NCBI RefSeq assembly: GCF_014836765.1
Contig: NZ_JACSQG010000010.1
Span: 26,779 to 90,778 of the forward strand
DNA: 64,000 bases
Source of the DNA: Serpens gallinarum
Lineage (GTDB): Bacteria; Pseudomonadota; Gammaproteobacteria; Pseudomonadales; Pseudomonadaceae
Reading direction: 5' to 3'
In this document: positions 1 to 10,049 of the stretch, piece by piece
Layout: every line of letters starts with the position of its first letter
Position numbering within the stretch: position 1 is the first letter of the stretch
Position numbers and translations under genes: made by a program
Notes under the pieces: generated by a model
What the model was told of the DNA's origin: nothing
What the model saw: the letters and a program-made list of their open reading frames with translations, nothing else
Database searches by the model: none

Positions 1-1130
1 AATTCGCCCCTACAGATGAAGTCACGGTTTCGTCATGCGGACGGGGCCACCCCACCACTGCTGCCTTGCGTGGCAGTCTCACCCGACCTTGCCTCGCGGC
101 ATAAATGGCGCAGCCTGCGCTCCGGTAGGGGCGAATTTATTCGCCTGGCGCAGGACCTTCAGACCACACCGCCTCTGACACAGCCATCCAGAGCAACCGA
201 CTCGTGTAGTTCGTCGAATCCATGCTGATGAGGGAACACTCCGTGCCAGGCGAATAAATTCGCCCCTACAGATGAAGTCACGGTTTCGTCATGCGGACGG
301 GGCCACCCCACCACTGCTGCCTTGCGTGGCAGTTTCACCCGACCTTGCCTCGCGGCATAAATGGCGCGGCCTGCGTTCCGGTAGGGGCGAATTCATTCGC
401 CTGGCGCAGACCCTTCAGACCACACCGCCGCTGACACAGCCATCAAGAGCTCCCACCCGTGTAGATCGTCGAATCCCCGCTGATGAGGGGAACACTCGGT
501 GCCAGGCGAATAAATTCGCCCCTACAGACGAAGTCAAAGTTTAGTCATGCGGACGGGGCCACCCACCGTTGCTGCCTTGCGTGGCGGTTACACCCGACCT
601 TGCCTCGCGGCATAAATGGCGCGGCCTGCGCTCCGGTAGGGGCGAATTCATTCGCCTGGCGCAGGACTTCAGACCACACCGCCCCTGACACAGCCATCTA
701 GAGCTCCCACCCGTGTAGTTCGTCGAATCCACGCTGATGAGGGAACACTCGGTGCCAGGCGAATAAATTCGCCCCTACAGATGAAGTCACGGTTTAATCA
801 TGCGGACGGGATTACCCACCGTTGCTGCCTTGCGTGGCAGTTTCATCCGGCCTTGCCTCGCGGCATAAATGGCGCGGCCTGCGCTCCTACAGATGAAGTC
901 ACGGTTTAGTCATGCGGACGGGGCCACCCACCGTTGCTGCCTTGCTTGGCGGTTACACCCGACCTTGCCTCGCGGCATAAATGGCGCGGCCTGCGCTCCG
1001 GTAGGGGCGAATTTATTCGCCTGGCACAGGCCCTTCAGACCACACCGTCGCTGACACAGCCATCAAGAGCTCCCACCCCCGTCGAACCCCCCGCATCACT
1101 CGGTGCCAGGCGAATCGCCCCTATAGATGC
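1..1130. repeat. Tandem array of REPIN elements, about 256-bp repeat period
   Basis: A unit of about 256 bp is repeated head to tail, with copies beginning near 1, 257, 513 and 766 and a rearranged copy from about 886. Each unit carries a REP core (GTAGGGGCGAATTYATTC...) facing an inverted core about 145 bp downstream: 125-269, 381-525, 636-778 and a decayed pair at 1001-1124. Between units is a conserved spacer rich in short motifs (GATGAAGTCACGGTTT). Reading frames here run through the repeats and have no family resemblance, so I call no gene in 1-1224. The array continues to the left of the window. Confidence 0.9.
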
Positions 1131-1224
1131 CTATGAGCACGGTTTTAACGAATGCTCACTGCCATTCCTATTCGCCGGGCTGCCCTACGCTGTAGGAGAA
1201 CCAACGCTCGACAGGAAGCCCTCC

Positions 1225-2154
1225 GTGACCTCCGATTACCCCCGCGACCTGATCGGTTACGCCAACAACCCGCCCCATCCGCACTGGCCGGGCGAGGCGA
1301 ATATCGCTCTGTCCTTTGTGCTCAATTACGAGGAAGGCGGCGAGCGCTGCATTCTGCATGGCGACACGGAATCCGAGGCCTTTCTTTCAGAGATGGTTGC
1401 AGCTCAGCCCCTGCCCGGCGTGCGGCACATGAGCATGGAGTCGCTGTATGAATACGGCAGCCGGGCCGGTGTCTGGCGTTTGCTTGCGCTGTTTCGCGAA
1501 CAGCAAATTCCGCTGACCGTGTTCGCCGTGGCGATGGCGGCCCAGCGCAACCCGGACGTCATTCGAGCGATGGTCGCCGACGACCACGAAATCTGCAGCC
1601 ACGGCTATCGTTGGATCGACTACCAGCACATGGACGAAGCCGAAGAGCGCGAACACATGGACAAGGCCCTCGCCATTCTTACCGAACTGACCGGCCAGCG
1701 CCCGCTGGGCTGGTACACCGGGCGCACCGGGCCGAACACCCGGCGCCTGGTGCGCGAGGATGGCGGCTTCCTCTACGACTCGGACACCTACGATGACGAC
1801 CTGCCCTATTGGGATCCGCAATCCAGTCCAGAAAAACCGCACCTGGTGATCCCCTACACCCTGGACACCAATGACATGCGCTTCACCCAGGCACAGGGCT
1901 TCAACAGCGGCGATGACTTCTTCACTTATCTGAAAGACGCCTTCGATGTGCTCTACGCCGAAGGCGCGGCCGGCGCGCCAAAAATGCTCAGCATCGGCAT
2001 GCACTGCCGCCTGCTAGGTCGCCCGGCACGTCTGGCCGCGCTGCGCCGCTTCATCGACTACGCAAAAGGCCACGACAAAGTCTGGCTCGCCCGTCGCGTG
2101 GACATCGCCCGGCACTGGCATGCCACCCACCCGCTGACGGAAGCCAGGCAATGA
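1225..2154 (+). CDS. puuE: Allantoinase PuuE (polysaccharide deacetylase fold)
   Basis: 309 aa, cytoplasmic. PuuE hydrolyses allantoin to allantoate in urate catabolism; it belongs to the NodB-like deacetylase superfamily and is unrelated to amidohydrolase-type allantoinases. The N-terminal YPRDLIGYANNPPHPHWPG stretch, the LNYEEGGER motif, CSHGYRWIDY and GWYTGRTGPNTRRL are characteristic of this family, and the length is the usual one. The reading frame is open much further upstream, but that part translates REP repeats. The GTG at 1225 follows an AGGAAG ribosome site and starts the conserved region. The stop overlaps the uraD start by 4 bp (ATGA), suggesting translational coupling. Confidence 0.93.
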   Translation: MTSDYPRDLIGYANNPPHPHWPGEANIALSFVLNYEEGGERCILHGDTESEAFLSEMVAAQPLPGVRHMSMESLYEYGSRAGVWRLLALFREQQIPLTVFAVAMAAQRNPDVIRAMVADDHEICSHGYRWIDYQHMDEAEEREHMDKALAILTELTGQRPLGWYTGRTGPNTRRLVREDGGFLYDSDTYDDDLPYWDPQSSPEKPHLVIPYTLDTNDMRFTQAQGFNSGDDFFTYLKDAFDVLYAEGAAGAPKMLSIGMHCRLLGRPARLAALRRFIDYAKGHDKVWLARRVDIARHWHATHPLTEARQ

Positions 2155-2666
2155 CTCTCTTTGCCACGCTCACGCCCTCGGCCCTGGATCGCTCCAGCTT
2201 CCTGAAAGCTTTCGCCGATATTTACGAACACGCGCCCTGGGTGGCGGAGCGCGTATACGAGCAAGGCATCGACGCGGCCGACGATCACATCGAGCACCTG
2301 CATGCGCGCATGGCTGTCGTTGTGCTGAATGCCGACCATGGGCGCCAACTCACTCTGATCAACGCCCACCCGGATCTGGCCGGCAAGGCTGCTGTGCGCG
2401 GCGAGTTGACTGCCGCGTCCACATCGGAACAGGTCGGCGCCGGTATTCAGGAGTGCACCCCGGAAGAATTTGCCCGCTTCACCGCCCTCAACCAGGCCTA
2501 CAAGGCGCGCTTCGGCTTCGTGTTCATCATGGCGGTAAAGGGCAGCACCCGGCAGCAGATTCTCGCCGCGTTTGAAGAACGCCTGCGCAACACGTCCGAG
2601 CAGGAGTTCGCCCGTGCCCTGGCGGAAATCAACCGGATCGCCCTGTTCCGCCTCCACGCCCTCTGA
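2151..2666 (+). CDS. uraD: 2-oxo-4-hydroxy-4-carboxy-5-ureidoimidazoline decarboxylase
   Basis: 171 aa. UraD decarboxylates OHCU to S-allantoin, the step between 5-hydroxyisourate hydrolysis and allantoinase. Family signatures visible are [13 protein letters not shown], with the presumed catalytic His at residue 73, and the STSEQVGAG segment downstream. Length matches the family (about 165-175 aa). It overlaps puuE by 4 bp and is followed after 20 bp by alc, consistent with one operon. Confidence 0.93.
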   Translation: MTLFATLTPSALDRSSFLKAFADIYEHAPWVAERVYEQGIDAADDHIEHLHARMAVVVLNADHGRQLTLINAHPDLAGKAAVRGELTAASTSEQVGAGIQECTPEEFARFTALNQAYKARFGFVFIMAVKGSTRQQILAAFEERLRNTSEQEFARALAEINRIALFRLHAL

Positions 2667-2686
2667 CCCTCAAGGAAGGACTTTCC

Positions 2687-3691
2687 ATGAAAACCTACGC
2701 CGCGCCTTTCGAGAAATACGTCAACCTGGCCGACGCCCGCCTCGGCAGCAAGATCCTCTCGGTCACCGACGACTGGTTCGCCGCCGCCGACCGCATGCTC
2801 CAGCCCGGCGAGCCGGTGTGGAAGGAAGGCGTGTTCGACGACAACGGGAAGTGGATGGACGGTTGGGAATCGCGCCGCAAGCGGTTCGAAGGCCACGACC
2901 ACGCGGTGATCCGCCTCGGTGTGCCTGGCGTGCTGAAAGGCGTGAATATCGACACCCGCTTCTTCACCGGCAACTACCCGCCGTCCGCCTCGCTGGAAGC
3001 CTGCTTTCTGGCTGAAGGCGATCCGGATGACAGCACCGCCTGGACAGAGGTGCTGCCAGCCGTCGCCCTGCAGGGCAACAGTCACCACTACCACGCGCTT
3101 GATTACACCCAGCCGGTGTCGCACCTGCGCTTCAATATCTACCCGGATGGCGGCGTGGCGCGCCTGCGCGTGCACGGCATCCCGTACCGCGACTGGGCCA
3201 CGGTCAGCAGCGAGGAAACCCTCGACCTGGCTGCCGCACTCAATGGCGGGCGGGCCCTGGCCTGTTCCGACGAGCATTACGGCAGCATCAGCAATCTGCT
3301 CAATCCCGGTCGCGGCGAGAACATGGGCGACGGTTGGGAAACCGCCCGGCGCCGTACTCCCGGCAACGACTGGGTGATTATCGCCCTCGGCCATCCCGGC
3401 CAGATCGAGCGCATCGTTGTCGACACCCTGCACTTCAAGGGCAACTACCCGGACAGCTGCTCCATCCAGGCCGCCTACATGAAAGGCGGCACCGACAGCC
3501 AGATCGAAACCCAGAGCCTGTTCTGGCGCGAACTGCTGCCCAGCCAGACGTTGGCCATGCATCAGGAACACACGTTCATCGAGCAGATCAAGGACCTTGG
3601 CCCGATCACCCACGTGCGCCTGAACATCTTTCCGGACGGCGGCGTGAGTCGCCTGCGGCTGTTCGGCACCTTGGCCAGGCAATCTCTATAA
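2687..3691 (+). CDS. alc: Allantoicase
   Basis: 334 aa. Allantoicase converts allantoate to ureidoglycolate and urea. The protein shows the internal duplication typical of the family: repeat 1 (about residues 1-170) contains [11 protein letters not shown] and [16 protein letters not shown], and repeat 2 (about 185-334) contains [12 protein letters not shown] and [18 protein letters not shown]. Each repeat ends in a (L/V)R(F/L)NI(Y/F)PDGGV(A/S)RLR motif. The ATG at 2687 follows an AAGGAAGG ribosome site. It lies third in the urate operon. Confidence 0.94.
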   Translation: MKTYAAPFEKYVNLADARLGSKILSVTDDWFAAADRMLQPGEPVWKEGVFDDNGKWMDGWESRRKRFEGHDHAVIRLGVPGVLKGVNIDTRFFTGNYPPSASLEACFLAEGDPDDSTAWTEVLPAVALQGNSHHYHALDYTQPVSHLRFNIYPDGGVARLRVHGIPYRDWATVSSEETLDLAAALNGGRALACSDEHYGSISNLLNPGRGENMGDGWETARRRTPGNDWVIIALGHPGQIERIVVDTLHFKGNYPDSCSIQAAYMKGGTDSQIETQSLFWRELLPSQTLAMHQEHTFIEQIKDLGPITHVRLNIFPDGGVSRLRLFGTLARQSL

Positions 3692-3709
3692 ATCTTGAAG
3701 GAGCCAGCG

Positions 3710-3738
3710 GGCTGGCGATCAGATCTGGATCGCCAGCC
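3710..3738 (+). other. Intercistronic hairpin between alc and allA
   Basis: Perfect 11-bp inverted repeat (GGCTGGCGATC / GATCGCCAGCC) with a 7-nt loop, placed 18 nt after the alc stop and 33 nt before the allA start. There is no T-run after it, so it is more likely an mRNA processing or stability element than a terminator; that role is inference. Confidence 0.6.
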
Positions 3739-3771
3739 AACAGGCTCTACAGCACGATTGGACGTCCCACG

Positions 3772-4272
3772 ATGCGCACCCTGACCCTCGAGCCGCTGAC
3801 CAAAGCCGCCTTCGCCCTCTTTGGTGAGGTGATCGAAGCCGACGGCAGTGAGTTCTTCCTGATCAACAACGGCTCAACGCGCCGCTACCACCGGCTTGCC
3901 ACTGTGCAAACCGCACAGCCGGAGGATGAGGTGACCATCAGCATCTTCCGCGCCACCGCGCTGCCGCGCCCGTTGACCATCACCCAACTGGAACGCCATC
4001 CGCTGGGCAGCCAGGCCTTCATGCCGTTGCGCGAAAAGCACTTTCTGATCGTCGTCGCTCCACCAGCGGACAGCCCGGACAGCGCCGCGGTGCGCGCCTT
4101 TATCAGCAATGGCCGTCAGGGCGTGAACTATCACCGCGGCGTGTGGCACCACCCGGTGCTCTGCATCGAGGCCGAGGACGATTTTCTGGTCATCGACCGC
4201 AGTGGTGCTGGCAACAACTGCGACGAGCACGTCTTTGCCGAGGAAGAACAGCTTCTACTCACTTACCCCTGA
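3772..4272 (+). CDS. allA: Ureidoglycolate lyase
   Basis: 166 aa, cupin-like fold expected. AllA splits ureidoglycolate into glyoxylate and urea, the last step of allantoin breakdown. The protein begins MRTLTLEPLTKAAFALFGEVIE and contains NYHRGVWHHPVL and the C-terminal NCDEH segment found in this family; length matches (about 165 aa). The frame is open upstream into alc, but the ATG at 3772 marks the start of similarity. Ribosome site before it is weak. Confidence 0.93.
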   Translation: MRTLTLEPLTKAAFALFGEVIEADGSEFFLINNGSTRRYHRLATVQTAQPEDEVTISIFRATALPRPLTITQLERHPLGSQAFMPLREKHFLIVVAPPADSPDSAAVRAFISNGRQGVNYHRGVWHHPVLCIEAEDDFLVIDRSGAGNNCDEHVFAEEEQLLLTYP

Positions 4273-4308
4273 TCACTGCCCGCCAGCCGACTGGCGTGAG
4301 GAATACCC

Positions 4309-5652
4309 GTGGAAGCACACCTGACCGAATGGCTGAACCTGAGTATTCGCTGGATACACATGATCGTCGGCATCGCCTGGATCGGCGCCTCGTTCTATTT
4401 CGTCTGGCTGGAGAACAACCTGGCGCGCGGCAACCCGCGCGAAGGGCTGTCGGGGGATCTTTGGGCGATCCACGGTGGCGGCATCTACCACCTGGAAAAA
4501 TACCAGCTGGCCCCGCCGCAGATGCCGGAAAAACTCCACTGGTTTAAGTGGGAGGCGTATTCCACCTGGCTGTCCGGCGTGGCCTTGCTGACTCTCGTGT
4601 ACTACCTCAACCCCACGTACTACCTGATTGCGCCAGGTAGTGCGCTGCATCCTGCCGTGGCTGTGGGCATCGGCCTAGGCTCGTTGTTGGCCGGTTGGAT
4701 CATCTACGAATCGCTGTGCGACTCTGCGCTGGGCAAAAGGCCCGCCTTACTGGGCCTGGTGCTCTTCGTTCTGCTGGTGTACGCCGCCTGGGGCTATGCC
4801 CAGCTGTTCAGCGGCCGCGCCGCCTATATTCACGTCGGCGCCTTGATTGGCACCCTGATGGTCGGCAACGTCTTTCGCGTCATCATCCCGGCCCAGCGTG
4901 CCTTGGTCGCGGCCATCCAGGAAGGCCGCGAACCCGACCCGGCCTTGCCGGCCAAGGGGCTGCTGCGCTCGCGACACAACAACTATTTCACCCTGCCGGT
5001 GCTGTTCACCATGATCAGCAACCACTTCCCGAGCACCTACGGCAACCCGTACAACTGGCTGATCCTCGCCGCCATCGCCGCGTTTGGCGTGCTGGTGCGT
5101 CATTATTTCAATACCCGCCACGCCAGCCAGACGTTCGCCTGGGCCTTGCCGGCCGCCGCGCTGGGCATGGTCTGCCTGGCCTACGTCAGTGCACCGACTA
5201 TCGCCCCTCGCCCAACCCAGCCCGTGGCAACGCAAACGCCGGCGCCCACGAGCACCCGCGAGCCTGCAAAGACAGCTGAATCCTCCCGGACATCGGCTAC
5301 CGTGCAGGATGAATACCTGCCAGAGACGCCGGTAACCGAGCCTGAACTGCCCGCTGAACCCACCGAGCCCGTTGCGCCGTTGGAAACTGCCCGTGAACTC
5401 GCCTTGGTGCAGCAGATCATCGAGGACCGTTGTGTGGAATGCCACTCGGCCACCCCCAGCAGCCCGATCTTCACCAGTGCGCCGCTGGGCGCCATGTTCG
5501 ACACCCCTGAACAGATCCAGCAGATGAGCGAAAAAATTTATGCGCAGGCCGTTGCGACCCAGGTCATGCCGCTGGGCAACCTGACGCAAATGACCCAGGA
5601 AGAACGCGACTTGCTTGGCGACTGGATCGAAAAAGGCGCGAGGATCGACTAA
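4309..5652 (+). CDS. puuD: Urate hydroxylase PuuD, membrane protein with C-terminal cytochrome c domain
   Basis: 447 aa, GTG start after a GAGGAAT ribosome site. PuuD oxidises urate to 5-hydroxyisourate. Residues 1-300 form a polytopic membrane domain beginning LNLSIRWIHMIVGIAWIGASFYFVWLE. A Pro/Thr/Glu-rich linker of roughly 65 residues (about 300-365) precedes a cytochrome c domain with the heme-binding CVECH (C375, C378, H379) and a downstream VMPLGN that supplies a Met ligand. In this enzyme the heme domain is thought to pass electrons to the respiratory chain. The operon lacks hiuH (5-hydroxyisourate hydrolase) and a urate transporter inside the window. Confidence 0.93.
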   Translation: MEAHLTEWLNLSIRWIHMIVGIAWIGASFYFVWLENNLARGNPREGLSGDLWAIHGGGIYHLEKYQLAPPQMPEKLHWFKWEAYSTWLSGVALLTLVYYLNPTYYLIAPGSALHPAVAVGIGLGSLLAGWIIYESLCDSALGKRPALLGLVLFVLLVYAAWGYAQLFSGRAAYIHVGALIGTLMVGNVFRVIIPAQRALVAAIQEGREPDPALPAKGLLRSRHNNYFTLPVLFTMISNHFPSTYGNPYNWLILAAIAAFGVLVRHYFNTRHASQTFAWALPAAALGMVCLAYVSAPTIAPRPTQPVATQTPAPTSTREPAKTAESSRTSATVQDEYLPETPVTEPELPAEPTEPVAPLETARELALVQQIIEDRCVECHSATPSSPIFTSAPLGAMFDTPEQIQQMSEKIYAQAVATQVMPLGNLTQMTQEERDLLGDWIEKGARID

Positions 5653-5771
5653 GACCGAAGCGTGATGTGCAACGAGGCGGCGCTTACTGGCCCGCCTCCA
5701 AGCCTCTCGCTTGCTTCACCAGGCTGCACGCGCTGATGCAACAAATCTCGCAGCCCTGACGACCCTGACCA

Positions 5772-7067
5772 TCAATGCAACTTCATACGGGGGTTCAAGC
5801 GTCGGCCGATACGGTCGGTCAGCACTAACAACCCCGTGCGTATCACGCCATACAGCGCCACCTGGTGCATGCGGTACAGCGAGATATAAAACATCCGTGC
5901 CAACCAGCCTTCGACCTTGATGCTGCCACGCATGACGCTGCCCATCAGGTTGCCAACGGCGGTGTACTTCGACAGCGAAACCAGCGAGCCGTAATCCCGG
6001 TAGCTGAACTCAGGCAAAGGCTTGCCCTCCAGACGGCTTTTCATCGCCGTCACCAGCATCGAGGCCTGTTGATGGGCTGATTGCGCACGGGGCGGCACAT
6101 TTTTTCCGTCTCCCATCGGGCACGCCGCGCAGTCGCCGAAGGCAAACACGTTGTCATCGCGCGTGGTTTGCAGGGTGGTGCGCACCACCAGTTGATTGAT
6201 GCGGTTGCTTTCCAGGCCATCCAGCTCGTGCAGAAAATCCGCCGCCCGAATACCGGCCGCCCAGACCTTGAGACTGGCCGGAATCAGCTGACCATCGGCG
6301 GTCACCATGCCATCGGCGGTCACCTCCTTGACCGCAACCCCGGTATGCACGCTTACGCCGAGCTTTTCCAGCTGGCTGCGTACCGCCGTGCCGATGCGCT
6401 CGGGCAACGCCGGCAAGACACGAGGTCCGGCCTCGATCAGGTTGATGCGCATGTTCTGCGGCTGGATGCCGGTCAGGCCATAGGCCGCCAGTTGCGCCGC
6501 CGCGTTGTGCAGCTCGGCCGCCAACTCCACGCCTGTCGCACCCGCGCCGACAATGGCGACATCCACCTGCCCGCTGTCCCGCTGGCCGGCATGGGCACTC
6601 AGATAATGGCTGAGCAGTTGGCGATGAAAACGCAACGCCTGCTGAGGACTGTCGAGAAAAATGCAGTGCTGCGCTGCGCCTGGGGTGCCGAAATCATTCG
6701 AGACACTGCCCACTGCCAACACCAGGGTGTCGTAGGCCAGAGTACGGGCGGGAACCAGAACCTGACCCTGCTCGTCCAGCGTGGCTGCCAGTTCGATTTG
6801 CCGGGCCTGGCGATCCAGGCCGCACAGACGGCCAATCTGGAACTCGAAATGGTTCCACTTGGCCTGGGCCACGTAATTCAGCTCATTATCGGTACTGTTC
6901 AGCGAACCTGTTGCCACTTCGTGTAACAGCGGCTTCCAGATATGCGTGAGGTTTGCATCTACCAGCGTGATCCGGGCCTTGCCCTTTTTACCCAAGGTGC
7001 GGCCCAACCGGGTAACCAGCTCCAGGCCGCCGGCTCCGCCACCTACAACAACAATTCGATGTGACAT
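5772..7067 (-). CDS. ndh: Type II NADH dehydrogenase
   Basis: 431 aa single-subunit, non-proton-pumping NADH:quinone oxidoreductase, membrane-associated. The N-terminus carries the FAD-binding VVVGGGAGGLELVTRLG; a second Rossmann motif for NADH, VAIVGAGATGVELAAEL, lies near residue 170; the FAFGDCAACP segment is the conserved C-terminal FAD contact. The C-terminal region (YISLYRMHQVALYGVIRTGLLVL) is the amphipathic membrane anchor region. A TTG lies one codon upstream, but the ATG at 7067 has an AGGA site at good spacing. The gene converges with puuD across 119 bp. Confidence 0.93.
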   Translation of the reverse strand: MSHRIVVVGGGAGGLELVTRLGRTLGKKGKARITLVDANLTHIWKPLLHEVATGSLNSTDNELNYVAQAKWNHFEFQIGRLCGLDRQARQIELAATLDEQGQVLVPARTLAYDTLVLAVGSVSNDFGTPGAAQHCIFLDSPQQALRFHRQLLSHYLSAHAGQRDSGQVDVAIVGAGATGVELAAELHNAAAQLAAYGLTGIQPQNMRINLIEAGPRVLPALPERIGTAVRSQLEKLGVSVHTGVAVKEVTADGMVTADGQLIPASLKVWAAGIRAADFLHELDGLESNRINQLVVRTTLQTTRDDNVFAFGDCAACPMGDGKNVPPRAQSAHQQASMLVTAMKSRLEGKPLPEFSYRDYGSLVSLSKYTAVGNLMGSVMRGSIKVEGWLARMFYISLYRMHQVALYGVIRTGLLVLTDRIGRRLNPRMKLH

Positions 7068-7362
7068 CAAGAAATCCTAAAACAATGCGAACCCGACCCG
7101 CGATGTGCCACGCAAAGCGTTACGAAAAGTCCGTCTCTTCGAGCCCGGCACGATGCCAGGCAAGATTTAATCGACCATCTTAGCGCCCTGCCTCAGAAAA
7201 GGGAGGCGAAGGGGCCCACCGAGAATGGATTGGCCCGGGTTCCGGCGCTTCCTCTCGACCGCCGACATTTGCCCGATGCAACCGGCCCCCTTTCCGACCT
7301 GCGCAGGTTGCACGTCTAAGCTGTTCCTTTGGCCCTTCGTTAGTTAGCCAGGAGTACTGCCC

Positions 7363-8658
7363 ATGCGCGCGACGTTGCCTCCTCTACTTTCATTGCTCAA
7401 TGGCGTGGCTCTGCTGCTGCTTGGCACGGGACTGTTCAATACCTTGATCACCCTGCGGGCCATAACGGAGGGGTTTTCCGATACGGTGATCGGCTTACTG
7501 ACGTCAGGGTATTTCGCCGGCTACCTACTCGGTTCCTGGGTGACGGTGCCGCTGATCCGGCGCATTGGGCACATCCGCGCTTTTGCGCTCTGCGCCGCCC
7601 TCGCCACCATCGTCACCCTGTTGCACGTGGTGCTGGTCAATCCGTGGGTCTGGCTGGGGCTGCGCCTGCTGTTCGGCATCGTGGTCGTCACGCTGTACAT
7701 GGTTATCGAGAGCTGGCTGAACGCCAAGGCCACCGGCGATAAGCGCGGGCAGGTATTTGCCGTGTACATGTTCGTCAACCTGGGCGCGCTGACCGTAGCC
7801 CAACAGCTGCTGCACTTGGAAAGTGCCCAGTCGTTCCTGCTGTTCGCGCTGGCGGCGATGCTGATCTGCGCGGCGGCGGTTCCGATTACCGTCACCCGCC
7901 AGGCCCAGCCCACGCTGCCGGAGGTGCCCCATATCCATGTGCCGCAATTGTTTCGGGTGTCTCGGCTGGCCGTCGTCTCGGCCGCACTGGCAGGCCTGGC
8001 GCTGAGTGCCTTTTGGGGATTGGCACCGCTGTATGCCAGCCACCGTGGCTTTGATGCTTCTGAGGTGGCCAGTCTGATGAGCGTGACCATTCTGGGCGGC
8101 GCGCTGTTGCAGTGGCCCATCGGACTGTTTTCCGATACCCACGAACGCCCGGTCGTCTTGCTCTGGATCGCAGGGCTGGCCACGCTGGTCTCACTGATCA
8201 TGAGCCAGCTACCCGCCTCCACGGCCTTGTGGATAGCCGCCTTTATCTGGGGTGGGCTGACGTTTTCGCTGTACTCCGTCACTGTCACGCACATGATCGA
8301 CCGCCTGCCACCTGAAGACGTGCTGTCTGGAACCACAGGACTGCTGGTAATCAATGGTTTCGGAGCCGCCATTGGCCCCGTGGTGGCCGGTGCGGTGATG
8401 GGCTGGCTCGGCCCCCAGGGCTTGCCGTTGTTTCATGCCATCACGCTGGGCATCCTCACCCTGTTTACCTTTGTACGCATTGGGCAAGTTCGCGAACACG
8501 CCAAGAGCCATACCCCCCACGTCACCATGCTGCGCACCAGCCAGACCGTACTGGAAATGATGCCGGAAGTGACGGACCCACCCCAGCAGACGGGTGAGGC
8601 TGACCTACAAGACGAGGCCGAGGCAGACAGTCGCGAGGAAGACCCGGGGAAAGGTTGA
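7363..8658 (+). CDS. MFS transporter (YcaD-like)
   Basis: 431 aa integral membrane protein of the major facilitator superfamily, with about 12 hydrophobic segments. After TM2 there is a loop with RRIGHIRAFALC, and the YMVIESWLNAKATGDKRGQVFAVYMFVNLGA stretch is typical of the YcaD/UMF2 group whose substrates are unknown. The last 40 residues are a hydrophilic acidic tail (DLQDEAEADSREEDPGKG). Start chosen for the AGGAG site 8 nt upstream. Transcribed away from ndh; the 295-bp gap between them must hold both promoters but I see no convincing boxes. Confidence 0.85.
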   Translation: MRATLPPLLSLLNGVALLLLGTGLFNTLITLRAITEGFSDTVIGLLTSGYFAGYLLGSWVTVPLIRRIGHIRAFALCAALATIVTLLHVVLVNPWVWLGLRLLFGIVVVTLYMVIESWLNAKATGDKRGQVFAVYMFVNLGALTVAQQLLHLESAQSFLLFALAAMLICAAAVPITVTRQAQPTLPEVPHIHVPQLFRVSRLAVVSAALAGLALSAFWGLAPLYASHRGFDASEVASLMSVTILGGALLQWPIGLFSDTHERPVVLLWIAGLATLVSLIMSQLPASTALWIAAFIWGGLTFSLYSVTVTHMIDRLPPEDVLSGTTGLLVINGFGAAIGPVVAGAVMGWLGPQGLPLFHAITLGILTLFTFVRIGQVREHAKSHTPHVTMLRTSQTVLEMMPEVTDPPQQTGEADLQDEAEADSREEDPGKG

Positions 8659-8759
8659 TCGGCCCGAAGCACCAGGCCCAGCGCCGCGTCGAGCATTTGC
8701 CGCCTGCCACTGCCGCGCAAATCCGATAGACTCCGCCCCATCGCTGTCTGGAGTCCCTT

Positions 8760-10049
8760 ATGTACGCTGAGCTCAATCAAGGTCTGATCGATTTCCTCAA
8801 GGCTTCGCCCACCCCGTTCCACGCCACCGCCACCCTTGCCCAACGCCTCGAAGCGGCCGGTTTCGAACCTCTTGATGAGCGCCAGCCGTGGAACTGCGAA
8901 GCTGGCGGCCGTTACTACGTAACCCGCAACGATTCCTCGCTGATTGCGTTCAAGCTCGGCCAACGCTTGCCCCTGGACGGCGGCCTGCGCCTGGTCGGCG
9001 CGCATACCGACAGCCCGTGCTTGCGCGTCAAGCCACAGCCGGAACTGCAGCGCCAAGGCTTCCTGCAACTGGGCGTGGAAGTCTACGGCGGTGCTCTGCT
9101 GGCACCCTGGTTCGACCGCGACCTGTCGCTGGCCGGCCGCGTGACGTTCCGCCGCGACGGCAAGGTGGAAAGCCAGCTGATTGATTTTCGCGAACCCATC
9201 GCCGTGATTCCCAACCTGGCCATCCACCTCAACCGCGAGGCCAACCAGGGCTGGCCGATCAACGCGCAGAACGAACTGCCACCGATCCTCGCCCAGGTCG
9301 CCAGCGACGAACCTTACGACTTCCGCGCCCTGCTCGCCGAGCAGCTGAACCGCGAACACGGTTTGAGCCCCGACGTGATCCTGGATTTCGAGCTGAGCTT
9401 CTACGACACCCAGAGCGCGGCCGTGATCGGCCTGGACGGCCAGTTCATCGCTGGCGCGCGACTGGACAACCTGCTGTCCTGCTACGCCGGACTCGAAGCG
9501 CTGCTGGCTGCCGGTGACGAAGAAAGCTGCGTGCTGGTGTGCACCGACCATGAAGAAGTCGGCTCCACCTCGGCCTGCGGCGCGGACGGCCCGTTCCTAG
9601 AGCAGGTCCTGCAACGCGCCCTGCCGGCCGGCGAAGACTTCGTGCGCATCATCCAGCGCTCGTTGCTGGTCTCCGCCGACAACGCCCACGCCGTGCACCC
9701 GAACTATGCGGACAGGCACGACGGCAATCACGGCCCAAAACTCAACGCCGGCCCGGTGATCAAGATCAACAGCAACCAGCGCTACGCCACCACCAGCGAA
9801 ACCGCCGGGTTCTTCCGCCATCTGTGCCTGGCCAACGAAGTGCCGGTGCAGAGCTTCGTCACCCGCAGCGACATGGGCTGCGGCTCGACCATCGGCCCGA
9901 TCACCGCCAGCCGCCTCGGCGTGCCCACGGTGGACATCGGCCTGCCGACGTTTGCCATGCACTCGATCCGCGAACTGGCCGGCAGCCAGGACCTGACGCA
10001 TCTGGTCAAGGTACTTACCGCCTTCTATTCCAGCGCTGAGCTGGCCTGA
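8760..10049 (+). CDS. apeB: M18 family aspartyl/other aminopeptidase ApeB
   Basis: 429 aa cytoplasmic zinc aminopeptidase of family M18. Metal-ligand motifs visible in order: [12 protein letters not shown] (His82), [38 protein letters not shown], and [12 protein letters not shown] followed by the C-terminal MHSIREL. Length agrees with bacterial M18 enzymes (about 425-430 aa). ATG at 8760 has GGAG 6 nt upstream. The stop codon overlaps the start of the next gene by one base (TGATG). Confidence 0.93.
   Translation: MYAELNQGLIDFLKASPTPFHATATLAQRLEAAGFEPLDERQPWNCEAGGRYYVTRNDSSLIAFKLGQRLPLDGGLRLVGAHTDSPCLRVKPQPELQRQGFLQLGVEVYGGALLAPWFDRDLSLAGRVTFRRDGKVESQLIDFREPIAVIPNLAIHLNREANQGWPINAQNELPPILAQVASDEPYDFRALLAEQLNREHGLSPDVILDFELSFYDTQSAAVIGLDGQFIAGARLDNLLSCYAGLEALLAAGDEESCVLVCTDHEEVGSTSACGADGPFLEQVLQRALPAGEDFVRIIQRSLLVSADNAHAVHPNYADRHDGNHGPKLNAGPVIKINSNQRYATTSETAGFFRHLCLANEVPVQSFVTRSDMGCGSTIGPITASRLGVPTVDIGLPTFAMHSIRELAGSQDLTHLVKVLTAFYSSAELA

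Noticed and set aside
16-1054. Short open frames within the first array
   Set aside because: They repeat the same peptide from each repeat unit and include REP palindromes; no ribosome sites or conservation.
934-1224. N-terminal extension of PuuE reading through the repeat array
   Set aside because: The 97 extra residues are translations of REPIN sequence found in many other frames of the same array; the family N-terminus begins at the GTG at 1225.
2498-3682. 394-codon frame antisense to alc
   Set aside because: Shadow of the allantoicase gene; no motif and no start signal.
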